Shown: in pieces, positions 22,801 to 33,058 of the stretch
Layout of the letters: every line of letters starts with the position of its first letter
Numbering within the stretch: position 1 is the first letter of the stretch
NCBI GenBank assembly: GCA_003586115.2
Contig: QVOM02000126.1
Coordinates: 57,704,943 to 57,768,942 of the forward strand
DNA: 64,000 bases
Source: Salvator merianae
Taxonomy: Eukaryota > Chordata > Lepidosauria > Squamata > Teiidae
Direction: 5' to 3'
Translations under genes and position numbers: made by a program
Notes under the pieces: model-generated
What the model saw: only the letters and a program-made list of their open reading frames with translations
Told to the model about the DNA's origin: nothing
Databases searched by the model: none

Positions 22801-22817
22801 CCTTCCTTCCTTCCTTT
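22649..22817. repeat. Compound pyrimidine microsatellite (CCTT/CTTT/CT)
   Basis: About 170 bases are almost purely C and T on the plus strand: (CTTC)n, then (CTTT)n, then (CTCTTT)n, then (CT)n, then (CTTC)n. Long homopurine-homopyrimidine mirror tracts of this kind can form triplex DNA in vitro (general knowledge). Confidence 0.95.
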
Positions 22818-23284
22818 TTCTGCAATTTTCTACAGGAGACCTTCCCTTAGACTTTCTAACTGAGCTACATAGTCCTGCTGTCAAAACTGATCACAGCACA
22901 GCACATCTAACTACAGCTGCAAGAATAAGGGCAAGTGAAATAAAGATGCACAGGTTCACTGTTGCACAGCAGTAAAGGACACAAAAAGACTAGAGATGAA
23001 CAAACCTAACTATTACAATGCAGATGAGAGCAGAGGAAACATGCAATCAAGTAGGATTAAAAACAGACAGGTACAGGAACATTCCTGTACAGGTCCATTT
23101 TTGCATAACAGCAGAGAATAAGGAAAGGCAGGGAAGCTTTTGTGCAGCAGCAGAGAAAAGAAAAAGGGAAAAGAGTTGCTGGCGATTGGCAGATTGTGCA
23201 GACCAATAATTTACAGTGGTGGGCAGGAATTTTGGATGGGGCATGGTAGGGGGCAGAGCAACTCCTTGCATGTTAGACACAGTG
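22818..23284. other. No feature recognised
   Basis: Purine-rich anonymous sequence between the microsatellite and a family Q element. Confidence 0.5.
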
Positions 23285-23859
23285 GGCCTATTCGCACTTT
23301 GGCCTAGCAAGCATTGAGAATACTTCCTAGCCAAGTGCATCTGCACTTGGCAGAGGCCTGATTGTGGATACTGCTGTTGAAGTAATTAGCAGTCTGGAAC
23401 CTTACCTGAAGCTCATGGTGAGCTTCAGGTAAGGTTCCATTCTCACTTACCTTCACCACGGTGGCCATCTTGAGTGCAATGTGCCCATCACACATGCACG
23501 ATGGGGCAATCAGGTCTGCTTGGAACTGCATGATGCCCTAATCAGGCCCATGATGCCCTGATGAGTCCTATGATGCTGGATGGGGCCGCGTGATGCCCAA
23601 TCTGGTGTTCTGGTGCCCAGTCAAGGACTGGCCTGATGGTTGTAGCTGCAGCAGCAGCTGCCAGGCATCCGGCCCCAGCCATGGCGACTGGGAGGCTTGT
23701 GCAGTACCTCTCAGTGGTGAGGATCAGGCATAGCTACTGGTGTTTGCATAATCAGCTTCAGGTAGGTTTGTAGGCCCCGTAGTGCAAATGGTGTCCTCAT
23801 GTTGGGGTCTATTCCACCTTAAAATGGGGTAATTCTAAGGTGGAAAGTGCAAAAATGCC
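23285..23859 (-). mobile_element. Family Q DNA transposon carrying a long hairpin
   Basis: The ends are GGCCTATTCGCACTTTGG and GTGGAAAGTGCAAAAATGCC. The flanks are CAGTG and CAGTA (4/5). It keeps the right block 'TCTATTCCACCTTAAAATGGGGTAATTCTAAGGTGG' of the family but the centre differs and holds a perfect 21-bp stem hairpin at 23,395-23,439. It is longer than other family Q copies. Confidence 0.7.
23395..23439. repeat. Perfect inverted repeat, 21-bp arms, 3-nt loop
   Basis: The left arm is 23,395-23,415, the loop TGG, and the right arm 23,419-23,439. There is no mismatch in 21 pairs. The arm contains CTTACCTGAAGCTCA, resembling the CACTTACC subterminal block of the transposon family. Confidence 0.95.
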
Positions 23860-24024
23860 CAGTATTTCCCTCACTGTATCAGGAAAACAAACGCATTGTA
23901 CTTGCATTATCTATTTTTGGTCTATTCTCTCCTGATGTGAAATTCAAGCAGACTTTCTTTTGAAATGGGAAGTAAGATTTTAGGTGTAGTAAGTGCCCAG
24001 TGTACCTTTTCCTCCGAGGAATCA

Positions 24025-24075
24025 GGTGCTTGACTACATGTCCTATGATTCCCAGCAGTATGTGGGACTCCATAT
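24025..24075. mobile_element. Fragment of family U element
   Basis: 'TTGACTACATGTCCTATGATTCCCAGCAG' resembles the ACTACAACTCCCATCATCCCCAGC arm of a palindromic element common in amniote genomes. Only one arm is present. Confidence 0.35.
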
Positions 24076-24222
24076 GTCATCTGTTTCCAGACAGAACTTT
24101 ATATTGATCATAACATTGGTGACGGTGAGAGACCATCTCCCCATAACTTCCTACAAGGTAGATAACACTCCAACTTAACATAATAAATAAGCAGTATGTA
24201 TGTTGCCTATCAACCAACTAGG

Positions 24223-24668
24223 GACCTTTTCACACTTTCCACCTTGGAATGGTTGAATCTGACCATTCCAAGGTGGAACAATCCCCGCGGTGCAGCAGCC
24301 ATCCACACTATAAGGGCTGGAACTATCTGGATCTAGTCTTCCAGCACTTGCAGTGTGACTGCTGACTGCCCCACTATGACAGCAACCGCAAAAATGTCCA
24401 GTCACTGCCATGGTGATCAGGGATGTAGTGCACCATGGTGCAGCCACCACCAAGCCATGGCGCAGCCTGCAATGTTTACACCTGGAAGTGGGTGTGAACA
24501 CTGCTTACCAGGAGCTGTTCAGCTGCTCCCAGTACAGCTGTGGACAACAATTTCACCTAGATCAGGAGCATCTGCAGATTTTCTCAATCACTCAGGCCTC
24601 CATAAAACGTGGACACACTGTGCTAATGAGCTTCTCCAAGCTCACAAGCACTAAAGTGCAAACAGGCC
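24223..24668 (+). mobile_element. Family Q DNA transposon, reference orientation
   Basis: The element starts GACCTTTTCACACTTTCCACCTTGG and ends AAAGTGCAAACAGGCC. The flanks are CTAGG and CTAAG (5-bp duplication, 4/5). It carries 'CTGCCATGGTGATCAGG' and the 'GCTGTGGACAACAATTTC' half of the central hairpin. I use this orientation as plus for the family. Confidence 0.75.
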
Positions 24669-24669
24669 C

Positions 24670-25044
24670 TAAGAGTGCTTGTAGACCTTAGATTTGCTTC
24701 CCTCTATCAACATACACATTCTCTCTCCTGTTGCTTCTGTGTCTTCAGGATGGAGCACAGAGGGCAAGCATGCAGGGTTTTTTGATCCACATGTCTTGGG
24801 AGCACTCAACTGCCACATTTTTGGAGCATACGAATGCAGCTTACATGGTGAAGTGGATGGAGGAAGACAGTGCACAATTGTTAGTCTTGCTTTAATCTTT
24901 CTGAACCATGCTTTGGTGCACAAACAAAAACATAATAAAGCACCAGTCAGGTCTTATCCAGACTCCATTGCTCTGTGAGTCCACACAGAAGCACACACAT
25001 AGAAAATGTTTACTCATCCCATAGGGATGGTTAGTTGGTACGTC
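24670..25044. other. No feature recognised
   Basis: Anonymous spacer between a DNA transposon and an R4-like LINE. Confidence 0.5.
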
Positions 25045-26156
25045 TATCTCTATCTCAGGTCTCCTACCAAAGGCCTGGGAGTTTGAGGGTTCTGTGCAGT
25101 ATCTTAGTTATTTCTAGGACTGCACTCTTTTGAAGAGAAATCTCTGATATTTGTACTGGAATCTGCTGAAGACATTCTTCCAACTTGGGGCTGCTGCTCC
25201 GTGTGTTCCTATCACTACTAGGATCACTTTTGCCTTTACCATCCACATGTTCTCCAGTTCTTCTTTCAGTCCCTAGTATTTCTTCAGTTTTGCATATTAT
25301 TTCTTCCTCAAGTTACCATCACTTGGGACTGCTATATCTCTTATCATCCCTGCTTCTTTCATGCCTTTGTCTGCTGATATTGAGTTGACTGGCCAGTACT
25401 TGTTTGTTGGTCTCGATATGGAGGTCCCTCAGGATCTCAGCTCTGTCTTGTGGAATTTCCCATTTAGAGTTCAACCCGTACTCATTGCAGATATCCCTCT
25501 ACATAATTCTTACAGTTTGGTTGTGCAACTCTGTTTATACTTTTCCTGCCAGACTCTTGCACCCAGCTAGTATGTGCTGGATTTGTTTCAAGGGCCTTTT
25601 TGCACATTCTGCACTTGAGGTCCTGCCTGATATAGTAGACCCCTGATTCCATCAATCTTGTACCCAGTGCTTGTTCTTGTGCTGCTAAGATTAGTGCCTC
25701 AGTACTGTCTCTTAGTCCCAGCCACTAATATGATTTTCCAATGTCACTCACTTCTATTTTCTGGTGATGGTACAGTCCATGGAGGAGTATGTTATGCATA
25801 GGAACCTTCACTGCTTGCTCTTCATTCATGCTGTTTGCCTGCAGTTGTCTGAAGCACTTTTTTAGCAGCTCATCCATAGGGGATATTTCATTCATGGATG
25901 TTTCTTTCTTCATTGAGGATAATGGCCTTGAAACTTGTTAACCCTTGCCCTCTCTCTTTTTGTCTTATGTACAGTGACTTGGGGTGAATCCTCTATGCAT
26001 TCTGAGGAGTTTCTGGGTCTTAACATCAGCAGATTCTACGACTTCTTCAGGCCAGGTTTTTATGCCAGCTGGATATCTGAAAACTGACAGTGCACTTGTA
26101 TTGATGGCTTGGATCTTGTTTCTTCCATCGCGTGAAGACGTCAAGATCTGCTGGAA
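25045..26156 (-). pseudogene. R4-like LINE with restriction-enzyme-like endonuclease, 3' portion
   Basis: On the minus strand the pieces read, in order: QAMAGFQQILTSSRDGRNK, RYPAGIKTWPEEVVESADVK and TQKLLRMHRGFTPSH (25,970-26,170); then MNEISPMDELLKKCFRQLQAN and LHGLYHHQKIEVSDI (25,725-25,910). Next come a frame around the former CCHC zinc knuckle (25,560-25,640), EAGMIRDIAVPSDGNLRKK (25,290-25,370), and finally LEECLQQIP..SAVLEITKILHRTLKLPGLW (25,064-25,200). This is the C-terminal half of a retrotransposon polyprotein of the R4/Dong/Rex6 type. Such elements cut DNA with a PD..D/E-type nuclease rather than an apurinic-type one (family knowledge). Stops and frameshifts make it dead. The reverse transcriptase half is missing; a family S fragment abuts at 26,157. 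The clade is assigned from memory. Confidence 0.75.
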
Positions 26157-26240
26157 GCCTGCCATAGCCTGCACTAGCACGTGGACAGCAGGGCCCTATT
26201 CTGAGATATAATCTGGAATAAAGCCCAGTACAGAAAAGAT
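26157..26240 (+). mobile_element. Family S DNA transposon, right part
   Basis: 'GCCATAGCCTGCACTAGCACGTGG' and 'GAGATATAATCTGGAATAAAGCCCAGTACAGAAAAG' match the right two thirds of the family S copy at 53.4 kb. The left end is absent; it sits at the truncation point of the R4-like LINE. Confidence 0.6.
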
Positions 26241-27033
26241 CTCTAAGCTATCCAATTGAGTCTCACCACTCAACCCCACTGCCCTGCTGCTTCCATTGCA
26301 TGCGTCTCCACTGTTAAAATGTTTGAAACAGCAGCAATACTGACAGGAATCTGATTGCTCTGAATTGTGTGGTTTTGCATTGATGGTTTTCTATCCTCTG
26401 CACCAGAGGTAAACAGCAAACAACACAGGGAATATGGAGGGACCAAAGATGAAAGTAGGTAGGTCAATTCCCATTATAAGAACATTTTTGACTGTTGGTT
26501 CATAAATTCTGCAGAGCCACTTATGTTTTATGTACTTCATATTGCTGTATCTTATATCTTGTCATACATTTTCAGTCTTGAAAATCTTAGAAGTACCATA
26601 TATAGAGACATACATTAGGAAAAAGTAGTATTTTCAAAGAAACCCTTCCCATCTACAACAGCATATGGTTCTGTTTTATTTAATTGTTCCTCTCAGTAAG
26701 GAGACTGAAGATAAAAGTGAGTTTCTGCAATGTCACAGCTGTGTTGCCAGCTGCAGTACTGGCCAAAGCAGTCATTTCACTCTGACAGCTCCTTTCCTTT
26801 TTATATGCATGATGTATAGCTCCGAATCCTATGGTGCTGATTCATTTGTATAAGTTACAACAGTTGAATGTCAGACCTGCCCCTCAGATTCCATTCATGA
26901 AACAATTTCTTCATTAGGGAAATTTCTGGCGACTTAGATCACAGTGGCAAATTATACCTTCATTCACCCATGCCGTACTCCCCCCATCCCCCAATCATCA
27001 GGTGCAAAACCATACCATAGTTTGACATATGGA
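26241..27033. other. No gene or repeat recognised
   Basis: Anonymous sequence, short open frames only. Confidence 0.5.
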
Positions 27034-27083
27034 CCACACACACACACACACACGCACACACACACGCACACACACACGCACAC
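27034..27083. repeat. (CA)n microsatellite with CG interruptions
   Basis: About 25 CA units, interrupted at three places by CG (CACACGCACACA pattern). Confidence 0.95.
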
Positions 27084-27699
27084 CATTCACCCAACATGCC
27101 TCAAGCCAACTTTTTAACAATGTCTAATTGTGTTTGGAACAATCTGAAGAATAGTTGACTCACTTCAACAATATTTCAGGATTAGTGTCCTCGGCAACCT
27201 AGGACAATCTCACTATTGTCTATGTAGCTAAGGTTTACCTTAGAGGAAGTTTATTCCTAGATAGCAATCTTTGTAAGATAGAATTGAGACTTTGACAGTC
27301 TCTTAACAGAACCTGAAGTATGTGGTTTATGAGTGAATCCTGTTTAACTCGGGTGACTGTTTTGATCAGGGTCTTACACTGCATAGTATTTATCAGCTGT
27401 ACTCACATTTTGTTTAGTGATTAAAAACAGCAGTCTCTCTCTCTCTTTCTTCCCACTACTAACTAGAGGAAGTATATAGCAAGTAGTACTACACTGTGGT
27501 TATGCACACAGCAGGTCCACATTTCATTCCTTTTTTGAGTTTTCTGAATAGAGTATGACCATTATATATAATGTGCACTGGTAACACTAAACAGGGTCAA
27601 CTACAAAAAAGTCTGCAACTAACTGATTTTTTTTCACTTAAAAGCAAACAATCCCGATACATATAACTGGCTATTTCCATCTTCCAGCCTTTGACTTTT
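27084..27699. other. No feature recognised
   Basis: Anonymous AT-rich sequence; a short (CT)n run lies near 27,434-27,447. Confidence 0.5.
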
Positions 27700-27865
27700 C
27701 AGGTTCACCTCATAATCTTCTGGGGCTGAGCAGATATATAGTTCATAATGTGTTTCAGTTGTTGGTTTTTCCTGTGCATGCACTTTTTAGCCTTGATTTT
27801 AATCTTATAAATTGCTTTGAGAATTTTTTTTTAATGAAAAATGGTATATAAATTACAAATTTCAA
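27700..27865 (+). repeat. L2-type LINE 3' tail
   Basis: 'TTGATTTTAATCTTATAAATTGCTTTGAGAA' with a T run and 'AATGAAAAATGGTATATAAATTAC' is the standard ending of L2-type LINE 3' untranslated regions. No coding part is attached. Confidence 0.55.
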
Positions 27866-28138
27866 GCAGATATGTGTGCCATGGTGTCATATTTAACCTG
27901 CATCTGTATGGGTGAAAAAATATGCAATTTATGGACAGTGGAGTTCTTTTCTATCCCCATTTCTTTTCATTCCTGCAGCCAATTTCTGGTCTGATTTCCT
28001 GCGTGGGAGGGCTTCTCTTAAAAGATACATCCACAAAGTTGTGCCACCAGTACTGCTGATGGCTTCCAGAAGCTGATGATGCTGTCATTATGGTAGAAAA
28101 TAAAAATATTTAATGAATTGTCATAAAGTTAGGTTGTT
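27866..28138. other. No feature recognised
   Basis: Short anonymous spacer. Confidence 0.5.
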
Positions 28139-28652
28139 TGGGCACTTACCTTTCTTATCCCTGGCCAGGACAAGACATCCTGGTCTTGTCCTGCTCCACG
28201 CTGGGACAGGTTTCCACTGGCACATGTCAGGGCTGTTCACATTGGGGTGACCTGGCCCTGCCTGGGTGTTGGCTTCAAAGGCTGGGCCAGCTTCAGAGTC
28301 AGAGCTGGAGTCTTTGGTGTTCCTGGAGGGAAGGCATTTCAACAGTATTCCCCATTGCACTGCCAAAATGGGCCTCTTGTAACCCAGAGCAAGGAACTGT
28401 ATGCCTTCTGCACATGGCCCTCTGTTCTGGGCTGACCCCATTCGCACACTTGTTGACCTCATCATCAAAGTCTACTTATAGAGTGGGATAGGGTGCCATT
28501 TTGGACAACCTAACTCACTCTAGCTCTTTCTCCATGAAGATGAAGCATTCTAGCAGTGGATGGGGCTTCCTTAATCCTGAGCTACCAAGGGGTGAGGAGG
28601 CCCCTGGGCCCTTTCCTAGCACAGGATAACATCCTATGAGGAAAAGGCCTTG
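28139..28652 (+). mobile_element. Family R DNA transposon, ends degraded
   Basis: It begins with the subterminal block GGGCACTTACC without the outermost bases. It continues with inverted sub-repeats ('CCAGGACAAGACATCCTGGTCTTGTCC') and family R phrases ('GGCATTTCAACAG', 'CACTGCCAAAATGGGCCTC'). It ends near GAGGAAAAGGCC. An extra short palindrome lies at 28,164-28,191. Confidence 0.55.
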
Positions 28653-29254
28653 GAGAGTTACCATTATGTAAAGGCAAATGTTGCATTCATAATAACAAAG
28701 AATGTTTTAAATTGGTAGATAGACTGAAGTGAAGCCAGTTTACACCCAATGAATACTGGTCTCCATCCAGAAGGATGCAGAAAAACTATCTGAGCAATGG
28801 GAAGCTCCAGACCCTCTATAGGGGCAGGAAGTATGTCAGTCATATGGCAGCATCTCCCAGCCTCTGAAATTTTCACAGCTGCATAACAAAACTTCCACAA
28901 CAGTGAGGCTTCCGTCCTTGCTGGTTTGGCATCATACAGGCCATTTTTGGTCCAACACTATACTGAGATGGGTGGTAATCAGCCCCAATAATTCACCTCC
29001 TCCATTTGTTGTCACTCTGCATGGCAGAAGAAGCAAATTTCACTGCAATATGCCTGTAGAATAGATTATCCCAAGCTATATCTCTGAAGACAGCTTCTGT
29101 GCCTCCAGGATGGCCAATTGGCTGGTAGCAGGTGGACAAATTTGCCCACTGAGCCCTAGGGCTGCTAATGGAGCACCCATGTTTGCTCATGTAGATGTAG
29201 CCATGGGCTTAAAATGCTTAATTCCTTTTGGTTTTACATTTGCGGTCCTGACAA
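28653..29254. other. No gene or repeat recognised
   Basis: Anonymous sequence. Confidence 0.45.
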
Positions 29255-29335
29255 TCAGTGTGGTATAATGATTAGAGCATCAAACTAAGACCTGGAAAAC
29301 CAGGGATTCCATCCTCACATAGGCAGAGCCTGCAT
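29255..29335 (+). repeat. SINE head (tRNA-like), 3' part missing
   Basis: 'AGTGTGGTATAATGATTAGAGCATCAAACTAAGACCTGG' and 'CCAGGGATTCCATCCTCA' show the A-box-like and B-box-like segments of a tRNA-derived SINE head of Sauria type. The body that should follow is not recognisable. Confidence 0.6.
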
Positions 29336-30085
29336 GACTCTGCTGCTCATGGCACATTCAATGTGCGGGACAAGTGTGGTGTCCACATGGATATCATATC
29401 TCTCCCATGTCATCATACATACTCATAAATTGGGATGAGGAGCTCTTTGCTCCACCACCACAGCAGTGTGGCCCTAGGATAACATGAGCCCCACTCCCAC
29501 CATCAACTTCACAGCTGAGATTTCCTAGCTGCAATTTTGATGGGGGGAGGGCTGTGCTCCTCCTCCACCATTGAGATAGAAACCTGGATTCCCAGCTGTG
29601 ATTTTGACAGCAGAGTGAGGTTCCACCCTCTCCCTCCCTTAGTCAAGATCTGTTGTGATCTTGACTTGTGGGGGAAGGAGGGTGCATCTTTTTCCAGAAG
29701 AAGGGAGAGGCAGCCTCCCTCCCCATGATGAAGATTGCAGTAGATCTTGGAGGGAGAAGATGCAGCCTTCCTCCTCCTCAAAGAAGCTTTTGACTGGAGG
29801 AGGGAGGGAGAGGCTGCCCCTTGCTTGTCCAGATCACAGCAAAGAAACCCTGGGTGTGTTTTGATGGTGAAGCAGCCACTGCCATGCAGACAGCATACTG
29901 ACACTTTAAGAGGAGCACTACATGCAGAGTGCTCCTCAGTTTGGAGGGGTGTAGCACACTTCCACCTCCCTGCATGGATATTGCCTTAACCATGAAGGTC
30001 ACTGGGTGACTTTGATCTCGTTGTGGTCTCTCAGCTTCACATCAGTCCCAGGGGTATTGCAAGGATAGCATGCAGAAGAGGAGAA
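29336..30085. other. No gene recognised; GA-rich stretch
   Basis: GGAGG/CCTCC-rich region (29,530-29,830) with opposing open frames up to 131 codons, for instance minus-strand 29,509-29,904. The frames follow from the purine bias and contain no recognisable domain. Confidence 0.4.
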
Positions 30086-30090
30086 CTATG

Positions 30091-30669
30091 GGCCTGTTCG
30101 CACTTACCTCCATAGAATGATCTCATTAGTAGACTTCAGACCAGAGAGGTTGGAGTCTGCTGAGTGCCGTACGCACTTACAGCCAGAGAAACGGACTTCA
30201 AGTTGATCAGCAGAGGGAGCGGTGTGGATGGGAATCCCCTAGTCAGGAAATGAGGTCACGAACCAAAGAGGCACAGATGCCTAGATAGGTCTAGCAATCC
30301 GAACCATAGAGTACTGCTTCACAGCTAGAGGGGCTCCTTTTGGAGCTGGCTTCGCAACGGCAGCCAGGCTGCGAAGCTCAAAGGTCAAACCTGGTTACGG
30401 AGCAGCAGACCGGGTTATGAAGCAGAGGACCACGCCTGCGCAGCCACGCCAGCCCCTCCCCGCCACCATTTCAAACCAGGAAGGGAGTGCGAAAGGATCT
30501 TCACTTGATCACGCAAGTCAGAATGAAGACAGGTAATTACTTGTCTTGCTTTACCCAGCATTGGGTTCCGATCGGGAGAGGCGTGGTTCAGATCAGGGGA
30601 GGTGTGGGCCCGCTGCAGTGCAAAGTCTCTGTTCCAGCAAACGGACTACGGGGGTAGTGCAAACAGGCC
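30091..30669 (+). mobile_element. Family P DNA transposon, exact 5-bp target duplication
   Basis: The element starts GGCCTGTTCGCACTTACC and ends GTAGTGCAAACAGGCC. CTATG flanks it exactly at 30,086-30,090 and 30,670-30,674. It is nearly the same sequence as the copy at 50,541, roughly nine bases in ten by eye. It carries 'GGCAGCCAGGCTGCGAAGC' and 'GACAGGTAATTACTTGTCTTGC', each partly palindromic. Non-coding and GC-rich. Confidence 0.85.
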
Positions 30670-30674
30670 CTATG

Positions 30675-30852
30675 TCAACTGTCTTGGATGCCTTGGAAGA
30701 AAGAAAAGATAAACTATATATGTGAGGGAGAAAATACTGGAATCGAAGATGCCCTTATATAAAGTCATGGTGTAACCACTCCCTGAACAGTATGCACAGT
30801 TTTGGTTACAACATTTCAAAAAGTTTGTAACAGAAAAAGTTAATGCAAATAA
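30675..30852. other. No feature recognised
   Basis: Short AT-rich spacer. Confidence 0.5.
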
Positions 30853-30915
30853 GGCTGCATCTGCACACATTTTTAAAGAGTAGCTCAAAAGCAGCTTAGA
30901 GATGGTAGCATGCAG
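30853..30915 (+). mobile_element. Family T element, left half
   Basis: 'GGCTGCATCTGCACACATTTTTAAAGAG' and 'AGCTCAAAAGCAGCTTAGAGATGGTAGCATG' match the left half of the 16.6 kb copy. The right half is absent. Confidence 0.6.
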
Positions 30916-30916
30916 G

Positions 30917-31170
30917 GCTCTGCAAAGAGATTGATTCCATCAGGTCCTTTCCCCTCAAGCGTCACCAACTGGAAGCCATCCCAGCTAACTGCAGTAGCTA
31001 TACTGAGGGGAAGCAAGGCTACTCCATCAACCATCTGGATGGAGCCCTGCAAAGAGACTGCTTCTGTCAAGTCTCTCCCCTACCACCATCATCAGCTCAG
31101 AGCCATGCTGGGAGAAAAGAAGCCCTTGACATCTACCACCTTGCAGCCTAAAGATGAGAGCCTAGTCTGC
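30917..31170. repeat. Two-unit tandem duplication, period about 127 bp
   Basis: The second unit starts at 31,044. GCTCTGCAAAGAGATTG..CC..TCAGGTC in the first unit is matched by GCCCTGCAAAGAGACTG..TCAAGTC in the second, and 'AGCCATCC' by 'AGCCATGC'. The units have diverged substantially. Confidence 0.55.
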
Positions 31171-31384
31171 TTTTCCTCCTGGCTAAAACTGCTTCCAGAA
31201 GCCATGCTGAAGAAGAGGGGATCCCTTTTCTCCCAGAAGACCTTGCCAGGGTGACAGTTTTGGTGTCTGGTGTGTCCTGCCAGCTGAACATGAGGGGTGT
31301 CCCATGTGGCTGCTGCTTCTGAGTGTGCGCAGGACTGGGGACTGGACCAACTAGCAGTTATTTGCAACACCTGCTATTAAACTC

Positions 31385-31935
31385 CTGCTTTTTCCTCTTG
31401 GTTCCCTTTTCCTCGATTGTCATTTCTTGTTTTTAGACTGCAAGCCTGAGGGCACACACTTGACTAGGGTTACATGTCTTCATAATGCCAGCCTCAGTGC
31501 CGGTTCAGGCTTCCCTGAGGGTTTCTCTGGCTTCATGCAGACTTGGAAAGAGGTTTAACATCTCCATTCCTCATGGATTCTCTTTTCCAGTCTTCATGCC
31601 TGTGCTCAGAGAGGCTGCTTACCCTCCACGTGCAAGTGCAGAAAGCCTACACAGAAGTGTGGCACATTTCATTGCAGCAAGGGCCCAGTTCAGTTGCAAG
31701 CAGAGATTTCAGAGCTGCTTTTCATGCACTGCAGTTTTTGCAATATGAAAAGAGATTGAAGTCCCTCAATTCCCCTCATGCCCCTTTGATGTGGGGTGCT
31801 ACAGAGACAGGCAGACTTCAATGCCCCTCCAAGGCAGTTTGAAAGCTATGTGGAGACATGCCTTAAGTGAGCCATTCTAAGAATCTTTCTAGGCTGAAAT
31901 GTGGCAAATAAGAGAACCAAATAAATAAATAATTT
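31385..31935 (+). repeat. L2/CR1-type LINE 3' tail split by an insertion
   Basis: 'GATTGTCATTTCTTGTTTTTAGACTGCAAGCCTGAGGGCA' (31,418-31,455) is a typical L2-type 3' block. The matching end 'AGGCTGAAATGTGGCAAATAAGAGAACCAAATAAATAAATAA' appears only at 31,890-31,932. The intervening 430 bp look inserted but I could not name the insert. Confidence 0.45.
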
Positions 31936-32120
31936 CATGTCATACCCTATATCAGGAGCATAGCTAGGGCAGAATGTCCATTGGTAAAGAAAGAGATGGG
32001 TTCCCTATGCAAAGCAGACTTAGACAATACACAGAGTGAAATAATAAGTAAATTCAAGCTTGGAAGCTAGCCAAACCACATGTACACAGGCTGGTTATAC
32101 TGGTTTCTAGAATCTTTTTA

Positions 32121-32505
32121 TAACATAAGAATGTAAGAAGTTCCCCACTAGATCAGACCTGTGTCTCACCTAGTCCAGTAGTCTCCTGTCACAGTGGCCA
32201 ACCAACTGCACAGGAAAACCACCATCAGCACACAAACAAACAGCTTGCTCTGCCAGTAGTCTCCCATCAGCTGGTCTTCAGAAGCATACCACCTCCTACT
32301 GCCATCAGGGCCAATGATCTTTGATATCCTTGACTTCCATTAATTGGCTCGTTCTCATAGCCAACACTACATCTGAGACCCTGGCAAAAACCCAAGCTCA
32401 GTCTGTGTTCAAACTAGCTTAATGGCTCCCCCTTGGGAGAACTGGAGTTGGGGATGCCAGATAGTTTATCCCTGCATGCACCTTACTGTGTCTCTAAGCC
32501 TTAGA
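32121..32505 (-). repeat. CR1-family LINE 3' end, antisense
   Basis: It begins AACATAAGAATGTAAGAAG, the antisense of the octamer-like 3' tail. 'GATCAGACCTGTGTCTCACCTAGTCCAGTAGTC' and 'CACAGTGGCCAACCAACTGC' follow, the same order as in the 34.8 kb copy. It is 5'-truncated after about 380 bp. Confidence 0.75.
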
Positions 32506-32944
32506 AATGTCATGCCTTGTTCAGATGAGAAATCATGAGACCTATGGTGACTCTTTTTTTCAGCCACATTGGTTGGGGACAATCTAGCCAATTGCAACAA
32601 GGAAACAAATGCTGCTGGCCAGTGACCAGGGGGCTGGTAAATCAGGCAGCCAGCAGCGGGCAGTGGTGCAGATTTGTTGCTAGGGAGGAGTTGCCAAACT
32701 TTGAGGGAAAGGAATGAGGTAGGAGTTTGAATGTTGTTGTTTTCATCTTCAGAATGGGCACATTTTCTAAAAGAAACAGTTGAAAAAAGTCCTGTCTGAT
32801 CACACCCTCAGTTGAATGTCTTCTGAGAGTCTATATATATCAGTGTTTCTCAATAACTGGCAGTACCTTGGCTATGTATAGACTCCATATGTATACTTAT
32901 CTGGGGGGAAAGTAGTGCTTTTTATAAAGTAAGAGTGGCTACTG
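32506..32944. other. No feature recognised
   Basis: 'TTGTTCAGATGAGAAATC' at 32,518 and 'TCCTGTCTGATCACACCC' at 32,791 might be ends of another short element, but I cannot pair them confidently. Confidence 0.4.
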
Positions 32945-33058
32945 TGTGTCCCTCCAAATATAGCAGAACATGAAATCCCATCAGCTGCAAACAGTATGGT
33001 CACCGTGAAAGGACAATGGGAGCTGTAGTTCAGCTACATTGAGGGTTGGTTCCTTGCA
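32945..33058. mobile_element. Family U palindromic element
   Basis: The left arm is 'CCCTCCAAATATAGCAGAACATGAAATCCCATCAGCTGC'. The right arm is 'GACAATGGGAGCTGTAGTTCAGCTACATTGAGGG', its approximate reverse complement. This arrangement is that of the widespread ACTACAACTCCCATCA element, probably hAT-derived. Confidence 0.55.

Noticed and set aside
22522..22975. Serine/leucine-rich open frames across 22.5-23.0 kb.
   Set aside because: They are produced by the CTTC/CTTT/CT microsatellite in several frames at once.
29509..29904. A 131-codon minus-strand frame near 29.7 kb.
   Set aside because: Low-complexity purine-biased DNA with open frames on both strands and no domain.
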